DNA of 64,000 nucleotides from Glandiceps talaboti (taxonomy: Eukaryota > Hemichordata > Enteropneusta > Spengelidae). The notes beneath the pieces are model-generated. The model had not been told where the DNA came from. It worked only from the letters and a program-made list of their open reading frames with translations, and made no database searches. This document shows, piece after piece, positions 32,155 to 43,193 of this stretch. The translations under genes were made by a program, and so were the position numbers. Location: assembly GCF_964340395.1 (NCBI RefSeq), contig NC_135570.1:16242822-16306821 (forward strand), given 5' to 3'. Within the stretch, counting starts at the first letter, position 1; each line of letters opens with the position of its first letter.

Positions 32155-34165
32155 TATACATAAGGACTGTATTGAGTAATGAAAATGTGTATTTGATTCA
32201 GTCTTTGTTTCCATGTTGGTGTTGAAAGCACAACCTGGTTAAACTTAGTAACTAGGTTAATGAGACATGAAGTAGTGTCACCTTAAAGTAATTATACAGT
32301 GTATTACACTGTTCTATAACGAAGGTGTTTATTTATAATTGAAAGAGTCAGCCACTTGAACTGGTCTGTTTGGACAGTCTAAGAAATATCAAATTTTAAT
32401 GAGTTGCCATGGTAATTAAGAGAATGCTAGAGATCTCGGGAAGCTTGTTGCACCAGCATTTAATTTGTCAAGTTTGACATTATTATATTGTAAAGATGCA
32501 TAATTTAATTGGAAGATGGCCACTTGAATCAGTCTAATGTAAAAAAATATCAAATTTAATGGTGATGTAATAAATAGACGGTACACAAAACTCATAAGGA
32601 AGCCAGGTATTACTAACATTTAATTTATTAATCAGACAAAGTTTTAGTGGTTTGTCGTCATAAAGATCTTATGATTTATATTCCATTATACCTTCTCAAG
32701 GTGTCCTGTAGACTGTTGCCATGGCAACCGTAAACTCTTCAGGTCTTTAGCTCTACTGATATTTATCTGAGGCCAATTACCTTTACAGTGAATGCTGAAG
32801 GAAAGCTGTTAATATCAAATAGAAATTTGTGAATCTAATTTTCAAAGTTATTTAGTGTAGAAAGTTAACATTGTGTTGATAGATATGGTAAATTCATTGT
32901 GATTAGTATTGAGAAATGTAGCAAAGTACAAAAACAGAAAGATTGAAAACAATGAAATGTTAACAAATAAAGGATCTATACCTGTTGTCTGTAACAGAAG
33001 TCAATATCCTAGAAAGTCCTTGTAAATGTAACCAGTAATCACATTAATGATACCCTTTGTTCATTGAATTTAATTAGTACCTGGAATGAACTTCCTGAAT
33101 TTTTTTTGTACTATCACACCTTAATTAAGTACCTTTTTTGATAAATATTAGAATGAACTCTAAAATGTAAATCCCTCTGTAGAATTCAAAATCGGGTATA
33201 AAAATATCACCTGTATCTCTTCTCTGAAATATGTTTATTTTGTGACAGTCAAAAAAAGTTTACCAGCTATGAGACATGAAAAGATAACCATGAATGTCTT
33301 AACATATTAGTTTGTGATGGTACACATGTATGATATACACGTCTGTTATTAGCCAGCTAACTTTATTTCAAGTCTAGCAATGAAAATTGTTTATTAGAGA
33401 AAACATCATGTTACTCAGTGTGTCTGCAGTCAGTCACCTTTTTATTTTGAATTGATACATTATAAAGCTTTGTACTTATCAGTTTACTGTGATCATGCAG
33501 TATGGTTGGAATATTAATGTCCCATGAGTGAAACACTGCACCTACATCACTTAGCTGTAAGATCTAACAAGACGCTATAAAACCTTTTGCACAATGTATA
33601 CTAGCTACTTTAATACATTTCAATATAGATTTGATTGATATTTGTAAGTCATAGCAGAGACAACATCTTAAAACATTGATAAGATTACTTCAAATCTGAC
33701 TGACGTAAGACACATGCAAGTTATAAAATAATCAGGACGAGATATCACATTCTAAAAAATAGGCATCATGGCGCTATCGGCATAATTCAAAACCCTTCCA
33801 TAAAATGTAGTGATTTAAATTATAGATGATTTGTGTATTAGATTAGATTAGTTTGATAAGACTTCAATAAACAGCTTTTATGTCTGCAAGGATTCTGTCA
33901 GCTTGAAGTCTAGCAATTATAAGTCAGAGATTGTATGGATCCGTGTTTGGATGGTATGAACTTAAGATGTATGTGTTGACATCAGAAAACTGTGTGAGCC
34001 TTTGGGATTGGGTGTGGCATTCATATTTATTTGAAAACAAATTATTACTAGCATTTGATTATTTCTATCGGATTTAGATTTAGATGGGAATTAGTGGTAG
34101 TATTTTTACTTCAATTATTTGTGAAATTAAGTCAATTGTTTGACATATTTAGTCTTCAGCAAACA
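32155..34165. other. AT-rich DNA, no gene seen
   Basis: Intron-like sequence. Two imperfectly similar stretches (AATTTAAT...GCCACTTGAA...GTCTAA at about 32,335-32,400 and 32,490-32,560) form a degenerate direct repeat of about 170 bp spacing. Nothing else recognised. Confidence 0.4.
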
Positions 34166-34172
34166 AAAGTTG

Positions 34173-34252
34173 GAATGGGGTGGGAATGGGGATGGGGGTG
34201 GGAATGGGTGGGGGTGGGGGTGGGCATGGGGTGGGAATGGGGTGGGGATGGG
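34173..34252. repeat. G-rich GGGGTGGGAAT tract
   Basis: Many runs of three to five G on the plus strand (GGGGATGGGGGTGGGAATGG). Spacing of 1-3 nt between G-runs meets the usual pattern for G-quadruplex formation. The open frames across it (Trp/Gly-rich) are artefacts. Confidence 0.85.
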
Positions 34253-34648
34253 TTGCTATTGGATGAAATGGGGTCCAACCATCTGCATGTCTCTCCATAT
34301 GACCATGTCCAGGTATAACTCTAATATGCAAAAGTGAATTTCATTCAAACTTAATTGGCACAAAGCTCATCCCATTATAGTTGACATGTGTATGTCCCAA
34401 TACTTTAGTGAGGTTGTGAAATTATTATGTGAGATGCAAGAAGTTTATTGTCTTCAGTTCTAGATTTTAATAATCAGAATAATTACATTACTTTCTTTAT
34501 TATTTATAATTCAAGTATATTTAAAAAAGACAATTTGAATAAGAAATATTATTTTTTAGTTTTTAATTGAAACAATATAGATGTGTGCTGAATTTTATTA
34601 CTAGCTAAGTATTATACTTCAGATGGTTTGGTCATTGTTTACCAAGAG

Positions 34649-34803
34649 ATGCCAGTTTTTACAGTGCTCCCTGGGAGTTGAGGAAGTAAATGGGCCATTG
34701 TGCCGCTATAGCTCCAATGCCATGAGTACTATAATAATTGTAAAGCACTTTGAGTATAGCATGTTAAAGTGCTGTAAAGAAACCATCATAATTAGTATTA
34801 TTA
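34649..34803 (+). mobile_element. SINE/LINE 3' tail fragment
   Basis: CCCTGGGAGTTGAGGAAGTA, GTGCCGCTATAG, then ATTGTAAAGCACTTTGAGTA and AAAGTGCTGTAAAGAA, ending in ATTAGTATTATTA, match the fragment at 39,836-39,975. The TAAAGCRCTTTGAG...AAAGYGCTATATAAA wording is typical of 3' tails shared by L2-clade LINEs and their SINE partners. The 5' part is absent. Confidence 0.6.
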
Positions 34804-35087
34804 AGGCTCTGAATCCAACAGGTGTCAGATACAATGGCAGACCATACAATATATTATCAGTTGATTGTGATATTAAAAATTTGGATTGTGAAAGTGTGGT
34901 TTTTGTTTTTGAAGTTTAGTTATTAACGTCAAGATATCTTGAATGTTCTTTTCTTGTGGATCAAATAGTTTGTGAGTATGACAATTAAAAAAAAACATTA
35001 TATAAGAGAAGAATTAATAGATGCACTGTAATCTTAAAACTGTTATGGAAGAGACTGCAAGATTTATTTTGTAAAAGATGAACAATA

Positions 35088-35385
35088 GTATGTGTAAAGG
35101 CCAAGGTATCAATCCCACATTCTCACATTAATGTTATCTTATCATTGACACCATAAAGATTACATGGGATTATTCTTGTGTTCTAGACCAATTTTTTCTC
35201 TAGCTTTACAAGAAAACTTTTTCACTCCTACATTCTAATCGTAATCCCAATTTGCCCTTTAAAGGGCCATGTTTCAATCCCAGGTCATATTATTATATGG
35301 GACCAGTTTTTGTTCTGCACCAAGGTTTTGTATAACTCTGTCAGACAACTGTTTTATACATTTAAGTTTTAATCCTAAACTCACC
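35088..35385 (+). repeat. Interspersed repeat family R1, copy 1
   Basis: Two imperfect units of about 170-190 bp share CCCAGGTTCTCACATTAATG-like, GGACCAGTTTTTGTTCTG-like, CTGTCAGACAACTGTTTT-like and TTTTAATCCT-like words. The same words appear in reverse orientation at 45,503-46,112 and forward at 63,141-63,425. No coding content. Confidence 0.6.
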
Positions 35386-35426
35386 GTTCGCCTTTAATGT
35401 AATTTCTTCAGTGCCCATTAAAACAA

Positions 35427-35760
35427 CCAAAGTAAAGCATTTTCTGTACGTAGCACAATCGTTTATAGCATCCATATCAAGTAAAACCCATAACACCAAA
35501 GTAAAGCATTTTCTGTATGTAGCACAATCATTTATAGCATCCATATCAAGTACAACCCATAACACCAAAGTAAAGCATTTTCTGTATGTACCACAATCAT
35601 TTATAGCATCCATATCAAGTACAACCCATAACACCAAAGTAAAGCATTTTCTGTATGTAGCACAATCATTTATAGCATCCATATCAAGTACAACCCATAA
35701 CACCAAAGTAAAGCATTTTTCTGTATGTAGCGCAATCATTTATAGCATCCATATCAAGTG
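35427..35760 (-). repeat. 69-bp minisatellite, array 1 (five copies)
   Basis: The unit is ACCAAAGTAAAGCATTTTCT, GTATGTAGCACAATCATTTA, TAGCATCCATATCAAGTACA, ACCCATAAC. At 69 bp it stays in frame, so both strands show 23-residue repeats; these are artefacts. Its reverse complement is the unit of the array at 54,757-55,628. Confidence 0.95.
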
Positions 35761-36015
35761 TAAAAGTATACTGTTTCATTTGTTAATTGACCACATTAGA
35801 AAGGCCACATGCTCTAGGCTTGTAAATAAACCAAATGAAACGGTATACTTTTACACTTGATATGAATGCTATAAACAAGTGTAGCACATAGAGAAAGTGC
35901 TTTACTTCAGTGTTAATCGTTGTATTAGTAAATGAAACAGTATACTTTTACACTTGATATGAATGCTATAAACAAGTGTAGCACATACAGAAAGTGTTTT
36001 ACTTCAGTGTTTAAT
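35751..36015. repeat. Snap-back sequence flanking array 1
   Basis: Next to array 1, ATATCAAGTGTAAAAGTATA, CTGTTTCATTT (35,751-35,781) is followed about 50 nt later by its inverted copy (35,834-35,864). The inverted match continues outward for about 80 nt, because the right side is itself a divergent forward copy of the 69-bp unit (TGAATGCTATAAACAAGTGT, AGCACAT). A second right-side copy follows at 35,931-36,013. The whole could be a TIR element whose one arm expanded into array 1. Confidence 0.8.
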
Positions 36016-36734
36016 ACATCTCATTGTAATAATGTATGTTCTTTAATTTTTTGTTCAAAGTTTACAATGTTGATGTTATAATAAAGTAGTATATCATACC
36101 ACAATTTAGATCCAGTGAAAATTTCTACTCACAGTCAAAACAAGTTGTCTTGTCGTCCAAGAAATAGACATACATTAAATGTTATATGGAGATTTTATAG
36201 TCATTTCTCATTGACTTGGTGAGTTGAAATTTTCATTTGATATGAGCCCAGAGACCATGAACATTGATTGGTGTAGAACTTAGATGTATTACAATTAGAC
36301 ATAATGACATCCATTTCTTGGTCCACTTCATTTTAATGATTTCTATAAGATAGTAGAAAATTAGTCCATCCCACATAATTGGGATGATGGAGATGAGTGG
36401 AATGTTTGGATGGGTTTCCTAGCAACAGTGATGTAAACTATTTCAGGATCTGTCAGGACAAATCAGTGTGTGAACTATTCATGATCTGTCATTGACAGAC
36501 AGTTCAGATACTCTTTTAAAAATCGTTGCATAGGAAAAAGAATTGATGTGATTATTCAGAATACTAAAGGTGGATTTCGAAAAGAATTTAATTTTGTACG
36601 GAATTTTATTTCATTTTGAATTTATCAACTTTTTGTAAAGTATCTATGGGATTGAATAGTGCTATTCTACACTGTATCATACAATATAACAATATACTAT
36701 ACATAATGACAGAGAAGAGAAAAAAAAAATACTG
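36016..36734. other. AT-rich DNA, no gene seen
   Basis: No exon or repeat recognised. Confidence 0.4.
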
Positions 36735-37007
36735 AGGCCTAATAAATAAAATAGAGTGGTTCCAGTTATGCTAAATTTTCTTCCTATCAGATGTAAAGTC
36801 ATTACAGATTGGAAGAACAGACTATCAGAGTATCTTTTTTAGTTGATGGTAGTTAAGTTTCCACATCCACTATTTCTCATGAGACTTCACAATTTTTTGC
36901 GATTTTATTATTTTTTTCTCGAATGCGTAAAAAGGGTTTAGGGTCGGCAGTGAAAAGCTAGGTGGGGGTCGGGTAACCAGAACCAAACAATAATTTTTTT
37001 TAGGCCT
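36735..37007. mobile_element. AGGCCT-family TIR element, copy 2
   Basis: The ends are AGGCCTAATAAATAAAATAG, AGTGGTTCC and, inverted, AGGCCTAAAAAAAATTATTG, TTTGGTTCTGG. The interior matches copy 1 (ATTACAGATTGGAAGAA, TTTCCACATCCACTATTTCT, GTTTAGGGTCGGCAGTGAAA). The minus-strand frame across it (36,870-37,115) is not a gene. It lacks the left simple-repeat portion seen in copy 1. No target duplication is evident. Confidence 0.65.
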
Positions 37008-37737
37008 TATCTTGTCATTTAGAAATCTCAGTTGTGTTAACAGTAATGGTTTCCTTTCCACTTTACATCTCTGAATGTCAAAATCATTATCCTTGTCACT
37101 ACTTTTTACTCTCAAAGTAATGAGAGATTATTAGTCAGATACAAAAGGATGATTTTAGTATCAAATTATCTATAAGTGCACAATAGAGATGGTTTTTTTT
37201 TCTTTTCAAACTCTTGTTGAACCTGTGTCCTTAAACTAAAAAGGTTAAGTTGTTTATCCTTGCTGTGTTTCTGTTGTTAAAATAGATTTTGTATTTGATT
37301 CATTCACATGGTCTGCATACACTTCAAAGTCTGACAGGAATGATATTTCCATACCCGATTTTGAATTCTCCAGAGGAATTTACACTTCAGAATTCATGCT
37401 AATATTGATAAAAAAAAAGTGACAGAATATATGACAGTTCCAAAAAATTCAGAAAATTTATTCCTGGTAAATTCAATGAATTGCCATCATTATAGCTTGC
37501 ACTTACATGTATTAAAAATTAGGTTTATAATACAAAGAGAAGTACTCGTTATTTTAGGAAGTTACATAAACACATGCCCAACATACAAGCATTAACAGAA
37601 TATACAGAAATACAAATGTATACATGTTGGGCTGTATAACCTTTGGATTAAAATTTCAAGATAAAAAATAACAAGATGAAATGATTTATGTGGCTGTGTC
37701 TTTATTTTCTGTCCATAACTGAAGATAATTATGCATC

Positions 37738-37850
37738 TTATAATAAAAAAAATTATTTGGTTCTGATTACACTCAATTTTAGAATAGATGGGGTAGGTAG
37801 ATTTTTTATTTATTTATTTTTTTCTGTGTGAGTGTCTAGTTCAGGTATAA
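37738..37850. repeat. AGGCCT-family fragment, copy 3
   Basis: ATAAAAAAAATTATTTGGTT, CTGATTACACTCAATTTTAG and TGAGTGTCTAGTTCAGG match the left part of copy 1, including an equivalent TTATTT tract. The rest of the element is missing. Confidence 0.55.
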
Positions 37851-39314
37851 TACAATTGACAATAAAATACGGTATATACAAGGCTAGGAATGGAATCATA
37901 ACAACCAAGTGTATTCAGCATTCGTTGTTTACAACTTTATTGATTGCCAATCCAAGTAGTAAATTCCTACGTATTAGTGTTAATGTAGATTTAATAGTCA
38001 CCATATAGGCCTACATGTTGTAAAATGTGACCAACCCATTACATACATCTTAGCTGTATTACACAGTTGACCTACCAGGATGTAGGTTGATGGACTCGTG
38101 TAATCAGCATAATAACTTACAGTATTGCTTGTCAAATTGTCATGGTAACGGTATTAAACCATGAACATAGGTTTGATAGACGTCTGATGGGTCTCTCAGG
38201 TGAACAAATCTGTCTGTAACATTCTACTAAAAATTTTTATTTTGTATAAGTGTACTAAAACATATAAATTTATTGATTTTGACATAAAATAATGCTCATA
38301 TGGCTGGTATTACTATTTTATGGTATTTTTTCTTTCTTCAAGTTAAACTGTAAACATGGAAATTGTTGCTAAAGACTTATTTTCAATTGTTTCGCTTGAT
38401 GACAAAAATGCAAAAATATGTATTATATTATATCATGCTACTATGCGCCATTCTGATTGGATAATAACTGTGGTAAAATCCCATTTTACCACGGCTGGCA
38501 GTGGTAAAATGGGCCCCTAAACTAGCATATGAATAGTACATACAAGCTGAATGTGTTCGTTCTTATACTAATAAGTTAACACTTCCCCAGAGTAAAGGTG
38601 TGTCAGGTATCCTGTACAATAGTTTGGGTTACAGTAGTCCAAATAATTCCACTGATGACCTTGCGATCGAAAGCAACGATCGATCAGTGGCTTCAACATC
38701 ACTGATAAGGTACAAGTTCTCCCCATGCAACGAGCCGTCTCAGCGTCCTATTCTCGTTACGCGTTGAATCAAGCAACACCGATTCAACTTTTAACCATCA
38801 GTCAAGGTGCGTCAGGATTATTTCGAAACTGTAAATTTTCAGGTTCAGTCAATGTTCAATTTGTTACCCATTAAATTAAAGTAAACTGTGTAATGTCGCG
38901 TCTCTGATTTATTGTCTCACGCTTTCTCCGATTCAACGCCGAGACATCTATTTTTAGCAGTGTACAAGATTGTATTGTTCTTATGAAAATATCCAAACAA
39001 AATTGTTACTTCCTTTGACCTCTTGCCCCCTTTTCTTTGTTGCTAGTTTTCAACGCGTTTTCGTTATGCATTATATGATGTAAATAAAGTAATTTATCAA
39101 TGCAATGCAATGCATTGCAATGCAGTGTATGGGTTGGGTTCATGCAGTGTGTGTGGGGGCTACATGAACGTATCCACTCATTAAAATATGCTCGTTCCCG
39201 ACGATCTATTACCGACGATCTTTTTCTGTACGTGCGAATTCGCCTTTTCGGGCATATAAATAACTACAGAATCACATTTAAAAGAAATATACACACATTT
39301 TGATATAATATAAT
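37851..39314. other. Unique DNA with a CpG-bearing block from about 38,650
   Basis: The first 0.8 kb is AT-rich. Around 38,468-38,515 TGGTAAAAT and its complement occur three times (GTGGTAAAATCCCATTTTACCAC is a hairpin). From about 38,650 CpG becomes frequent (GCGATCGAAAGCAACGATCG, TTACGCGTTGAATC...GATTCAACGCCG), unlike neighbouring DNA. This suggests an unrecognised inserted element. A TGCAA/TGCAG repeat lies at 39,098-39,125. Confidence 0.4.
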
Positions 39315-39456
39315 AGCAATAACTCCCGCCGAAGGCGGGTATACACTCGAATTTGGTACAATTCGCTCCATATAGCACTCGCCATTCGGCTCGTGCTATA
39401 TGTCGCGAATTGTTCCAAAATCTCGTGTATACCCGCCTTCGGCGGGGGTTATTGCT
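39315..39456. mobile_element. 142-bp near-perfect fold-back element
   Basis: Two 69-nt arms pair around a 4-nt loop (ATTC). The outer 25 nt (AGCAATAAC, CCCGCCGAAGGCGGGT, ATACAC) match with a single mismatch, and the rest with a handful. Each arm carries its own small hairpin CCCGCC-GAA-GGCGGG. The element is far more GC/CpG-rich than its surroundings. It is best read as a fold-back MITE. If transcribed it would form a long hairpin RNA. Confidence 0.85.
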
Positions 39457-39809
39457 TAAGTGACTAACATGCCTTTTTGTACATATAAACATGATTTACT
39501 AGTCTGGTAATTAGTAAAAATTAGTTTTAAATGAGAACTAGTTGAAGAACCCAGAAATGCAAATTTTCTAGTAGTGAAAATATCTACTAGATTTACAGTA
39601 CCTTCCTTTTCAACTACAACTCATTGGGTTAGAGTCATAATTTTATCTTACAAGATGAATATATGAAATAGATGTGAAGGGAATTCCTGTACATACAGGT
39701 GATATCATTTGTTATTTGAAGCCTCCATTGTGCCTCAGTCAACCCAGCTACATGTATAATTGGGGACCTGGTAGGATAGAGGTTACAATGTGAATGCTTT
39801 AATCCTATG

Positions 39810-39840
39810 CCCCCCCCCCCCCCCCCCCCCCCCCTCCCCC
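39810..39840. repeat. Poly-C tract
   Basis: About 24 C, one T, then five C, immediately before the SINE/LINE tail that follows. The length is probably uncertain in assembly. Confidence 0.9.
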
Positions 39841-39975
39841 AGGGAGTTGAGGAAGTAAAGGGCAGTTGTGCCGCTATAGATTGATCAGTACTAGGGGTAA
39901 TAATTGTAAAGAGCTTTTTGAGCACAGAGTGGGAAAGTGCTATATAAAAAACAACATTATTATTATTATTATTAT
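39836..39975 (+). mobile_element. SINE/LINE 3' tail fragment, copy 2
   Basis: AGGGAGTTGAGGAAGTAAAG, GTGCCGCTATAGA, ATTGTAAAGAGCTTTTTGAG and AAAGTGCTATATAAAA, then (TTA)n. It is the same family as 34,649-34,803 and ends in a cleaner ATT trinucleotide tail. Confidence 0.65.
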
Positions 39976-40130
39976 ATATATATATTATATATTTTTAAAA
40001 CATGTGAATATCACATTTATTCATTCTGAAAATAAGTGGTAGTTAAACATTTAGTGTATCATTCTTTTTATTCCGATATCACTATCAAAACTATTTATTG
40101 GTATTTATATTTATAATTTTATCATTGTTA

Positions 40131-40483
40131 TTAAAGGGACGGTTTTTGGACATAATTTTTGTTGCCTACGAGGTGTTACATATTGTATTCTACTTACTGA
40201 AGCACACTCATTCGTTATTTGATACTGGTATAACTCAATCCTGGTATTTAGATATAATATATGAAAGATTTTATGACATAATTGTTGGTACGTATCAACA
40301 AATCTGAGGAAATCCCTGTCATTACATGAACAACACGAGTTGGATGGTTGGTAAAAAGTGACACATCACAGCTACATGAATCATTGTAAATACTAAACAT
40401 TGTACTTGATTAGTTTTATGTAAAGTATTTTGTATTACTAACCAAAGTAAAAACCGTCTAAACTCAGCCAGTGCTCCTTTAAA
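40131..40483. mobile_element. Possible MITE with TTAAAGG ends
   Basis: It starts TTAAAGGGACGGTTTTTG and ends AAAAACCGTC...GTGCTCCTTTAA. The ACGGTTTTT and TTAAAGG words are inverted at the two ends, but about 18 nt are present on the right and absent on the left. An open frame inside (40,098-40,307) looks like chance. Confidence 0.35.
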
Positions 40484-40671
40484 TTGCAAATTACAATTTT
40501 TAAGGTCATGCTGAAATTTTTTCTTTGATCTAATAACATGATAATATAAATGATTGAAGAAAATATGAACATCCCAAAATTCTCTAAAAATGGTTATAAT
40601 ACAAAATAAAAAACTGAAAATATATTAGATTGTTGATATGTTATTATATCAGTTATAACTAACCCTCCCAT

Positions 40672-41080
40672 ATACATCCAACTTATTTATTTTTAGAATT
40701 TTTTAAGGTTGAAATTTGTTGTATTCCCCTTTATTGATATAGTCAATCTACATATATGAAACAACAAGGTATGTATCTACAGAAATACAACATACACATC
40801 GATCATAAAAACTAACTGATCTATAAATGTAAAAAAAACAGAAGTCGACGTAGGGGACGATTTCCCCGTTTATTCAGTTCTAACTGAAATCCTTACATCT
40901 AGTCTGACATATTTATTTTCGGAGTTTTTTTAAGTTTGAAATTTGTTGTATTCCCATTTATTGATATAGTCAATCTACATATATGAAACAACAAGGTATG
41001 TATCTACAGAAACACAACATACACATTGATCATAAAAACTAACTGATCTATGTAAAAAACAGAAGTCGAGTCGATATGGA
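40672..41080. repeat. Direct tandem duplication of about 230 bp
   Basis: GAAATTTGTTGTATTCCC, TTTATTGATATAGTCAATCT, ATGAAACAACAAGGTATGTA and GATCATAAAAACTAACTGAT occur in both copies (from about 40,680 and 40,910). The first copy has an extra 50 bp at its end (GACGTAGGGGACGATTTCCC). Confidence 0.85.
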
Positions 41081-41995
41081 GGACAAATTCCCAGATGACA
41101 GTTGGATTGCATCAATATATTTGATTTTCAATAATTCTATAAATTGTGCATTATTGCAAAATGTCAAAATAGTCTGGTTGTAATAGTAATATATATATAT
41201 TATTTTGACAGATGTCAGTTCAAAGAAAGACAGTACTTTCAAGTGTGGATTGTGGAAAGACCCTGAAAAAATAATATTTCACAAGGTTTAATCACTTCAA
41301 TAAATAATGAGTATTCTGAAGACAAGTGCAAATTTCTTGAAAAATTTCACCTAATTTTGGAGTTTTGAAACTAGCATTTCTGACCCACTGTCACAAAAAC
41401 AAGTAATGCGACAGTAATAGGCAATATTTCCTCTTTTGGTTCTAAGAGTAAAAGTTGTCAGTTGTTCATTTTTAGTCAGGAGGACTGCAAAGTCGAGAGG
41501 AGTGCAATATTTCTGAACAATTTTGCCAAATAAAGCTAAATGTGAGAGAATATCCAGGTGGCTCTGACAAAGTATCTGATATGTAAAACTGAACTTATAA
41601 TGTATGTGTACACAGTAAAGAAATAAATCAGTGGGACATTTGAGTTGAATGAAAAAAAAGTTTTGCGTGAGTGAACTGCATAAACCTGAAGTATAATATT
41701 TTTTACCCCACCCCTCAAAAAAACCCTTCAAAACAGAATGATATTGAAATACTGTACTTTGTGTTGTATTTGGATGATAAAAGTGTTATGTATTAAATAT
41801 CATTGTGTTTGTGATTTCTTCAGAATATGGCTAAATTTAATGAATTTTTTTTTTCAGAATTTATCTTACTTTTGCATATTTTATGAAATAGGAGAGAGAA
41901 GTGAAAGTTTTCCTTTCCTTTCCTTCAAAAAGAAAGAATAAAGTATTTCTTAAAGTTGGCTTTGTTCTCAGTCTGATGACTTTCTTGAAATTAAA
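41081..41995. other. AT-rich DNA, no gene seen
   Basis: Overlapping frames on both strands near 41,350-41,940 have no supporting splice, start or domain evidence. Confidence 0.4.
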
Positions 41996-42371
41996 TAAAA
42001 GTAGAAATGGTGAAGGGAATCGAGAGATTAAACAGACTTAGTAAAAGTAGAAATGGTGAAGGGAATCGAGAGATTAAACAGACTTAGTAAAAGTAGAAAT
42101 GGGGAAAGGAATCGAGAGATTAAACAGACTTAGTAAAAGTAGAAATGGGGAAAGGAATCGAGAGATTAAACAGACTTAGTAAAAGTAGAAATGGGGAAAG
42201 GAATCGAGAGATTAAACAGACTTAGTAAAAGTAGAAATGGTGAAGGGAATCGAGAGATTAAACAGACTTAGTAAAAGTAGAAATGGGGAAAGGAATCGAG
42301 AGATTAAACAGACTTAGTAAAAGTAGAAATGGTGAAGGGAATCGAGAGATTAAACAGACTTAGTAAAAGTA
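41996..42371. repeat. 46-bp minisatellite, eight copies
   Basis: The unit is AGTAAAAGTAGAAATGGGGA, AAGGAATCGAGAGATTAAAC, AGACTT. Two versions occur, GGTGAAGGG (a) and GGGGAAAGG (b), in the order a a b b b a b a. Otherwise the copies are essentially identical, indicating recent expansion. Confidence 0.97.
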
Positions 42372-42779
42372 ATCAGATTAATAACGAAGCTCTTTGAATG
42401 ACAGGATATATTAACTGAGATATTATGTAACTTCAAGATGCACATTGATTATGTATTTGAATTGTATGAATCTGAAAGTAATTTTACGTCAATTAATCAA
42501 ATGCATACTGCCACACTATTTTAATTGAGTCATTTTGTAAACCAACAAAAGATGAAAATTCTAATCAATAAATTTCATGATCCTAAAACTACCAAAAATC
42601 CTAAATGTAGCAAATTAGGATACTTTAGACAAATCAATAGTAAGCATTATGATCTAAAAGTGTTTTGTCCAAGAAAGAGAAATCATTTTAGTTTGAAAAA
42701 CAAACAAGATGTACACTATAAGGATGAATTACTAGGCGCCTAGTTTTTGGTTTCATTGATTTTTGAAATGGGGACCCTC

Positions 42780-43063
42780 CATGTCTGTCTGTCTATATGC
42801 AATGTGTATGTCCATCTGTCTCTGTCTGAGTCCTCTTTGTCTCTGACTATCTGCATGTCTGTGTCTAACTGACTGCAGATGGAAACATGTGTCTGTCAGA
42901 TATCTGCCTACCTGTGTGTCTCTATCTGTCAGTTTGTTTGTTTGTCTGTCATGTGAGTCTGTCTGTGCAGATCTATAACTGTCTGTCTGCATGCATGCCC
43001 CCCCTCTCTCTCTATCTCTTTCTCTCTCTTTCTTTCTTTCTTTCTCGCTCGTGTCTGATCGCA

Positions 43064-43119
<56 letters not shown>

Positions 43120-43120
43120 A

Positions 43121-43192
<72 letters not shown>

Positions 43193-43193
43193 A
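42780..43193. repeat. Degenerate CTGT then (CT)n microsatellite
   Basis: GTCTGT-rich sequence (42,780-42,995) runs into a CT tract with scattered TTT interruptions (43,002-43,192). Long frames on both strands (Ser-Leu; Arg-Glu) are artefacts. Confidence 0.95.

Noticed and set aside
34055-34337. 87-codon frame with Trp/Gly repeats
   Set aside because: Runs through a G-rich simple repeat.
35362-35860. 125- and 149-codon repetitive frames on opposite strands
   Set aside because: Produced by the 69-bp minisatellite.
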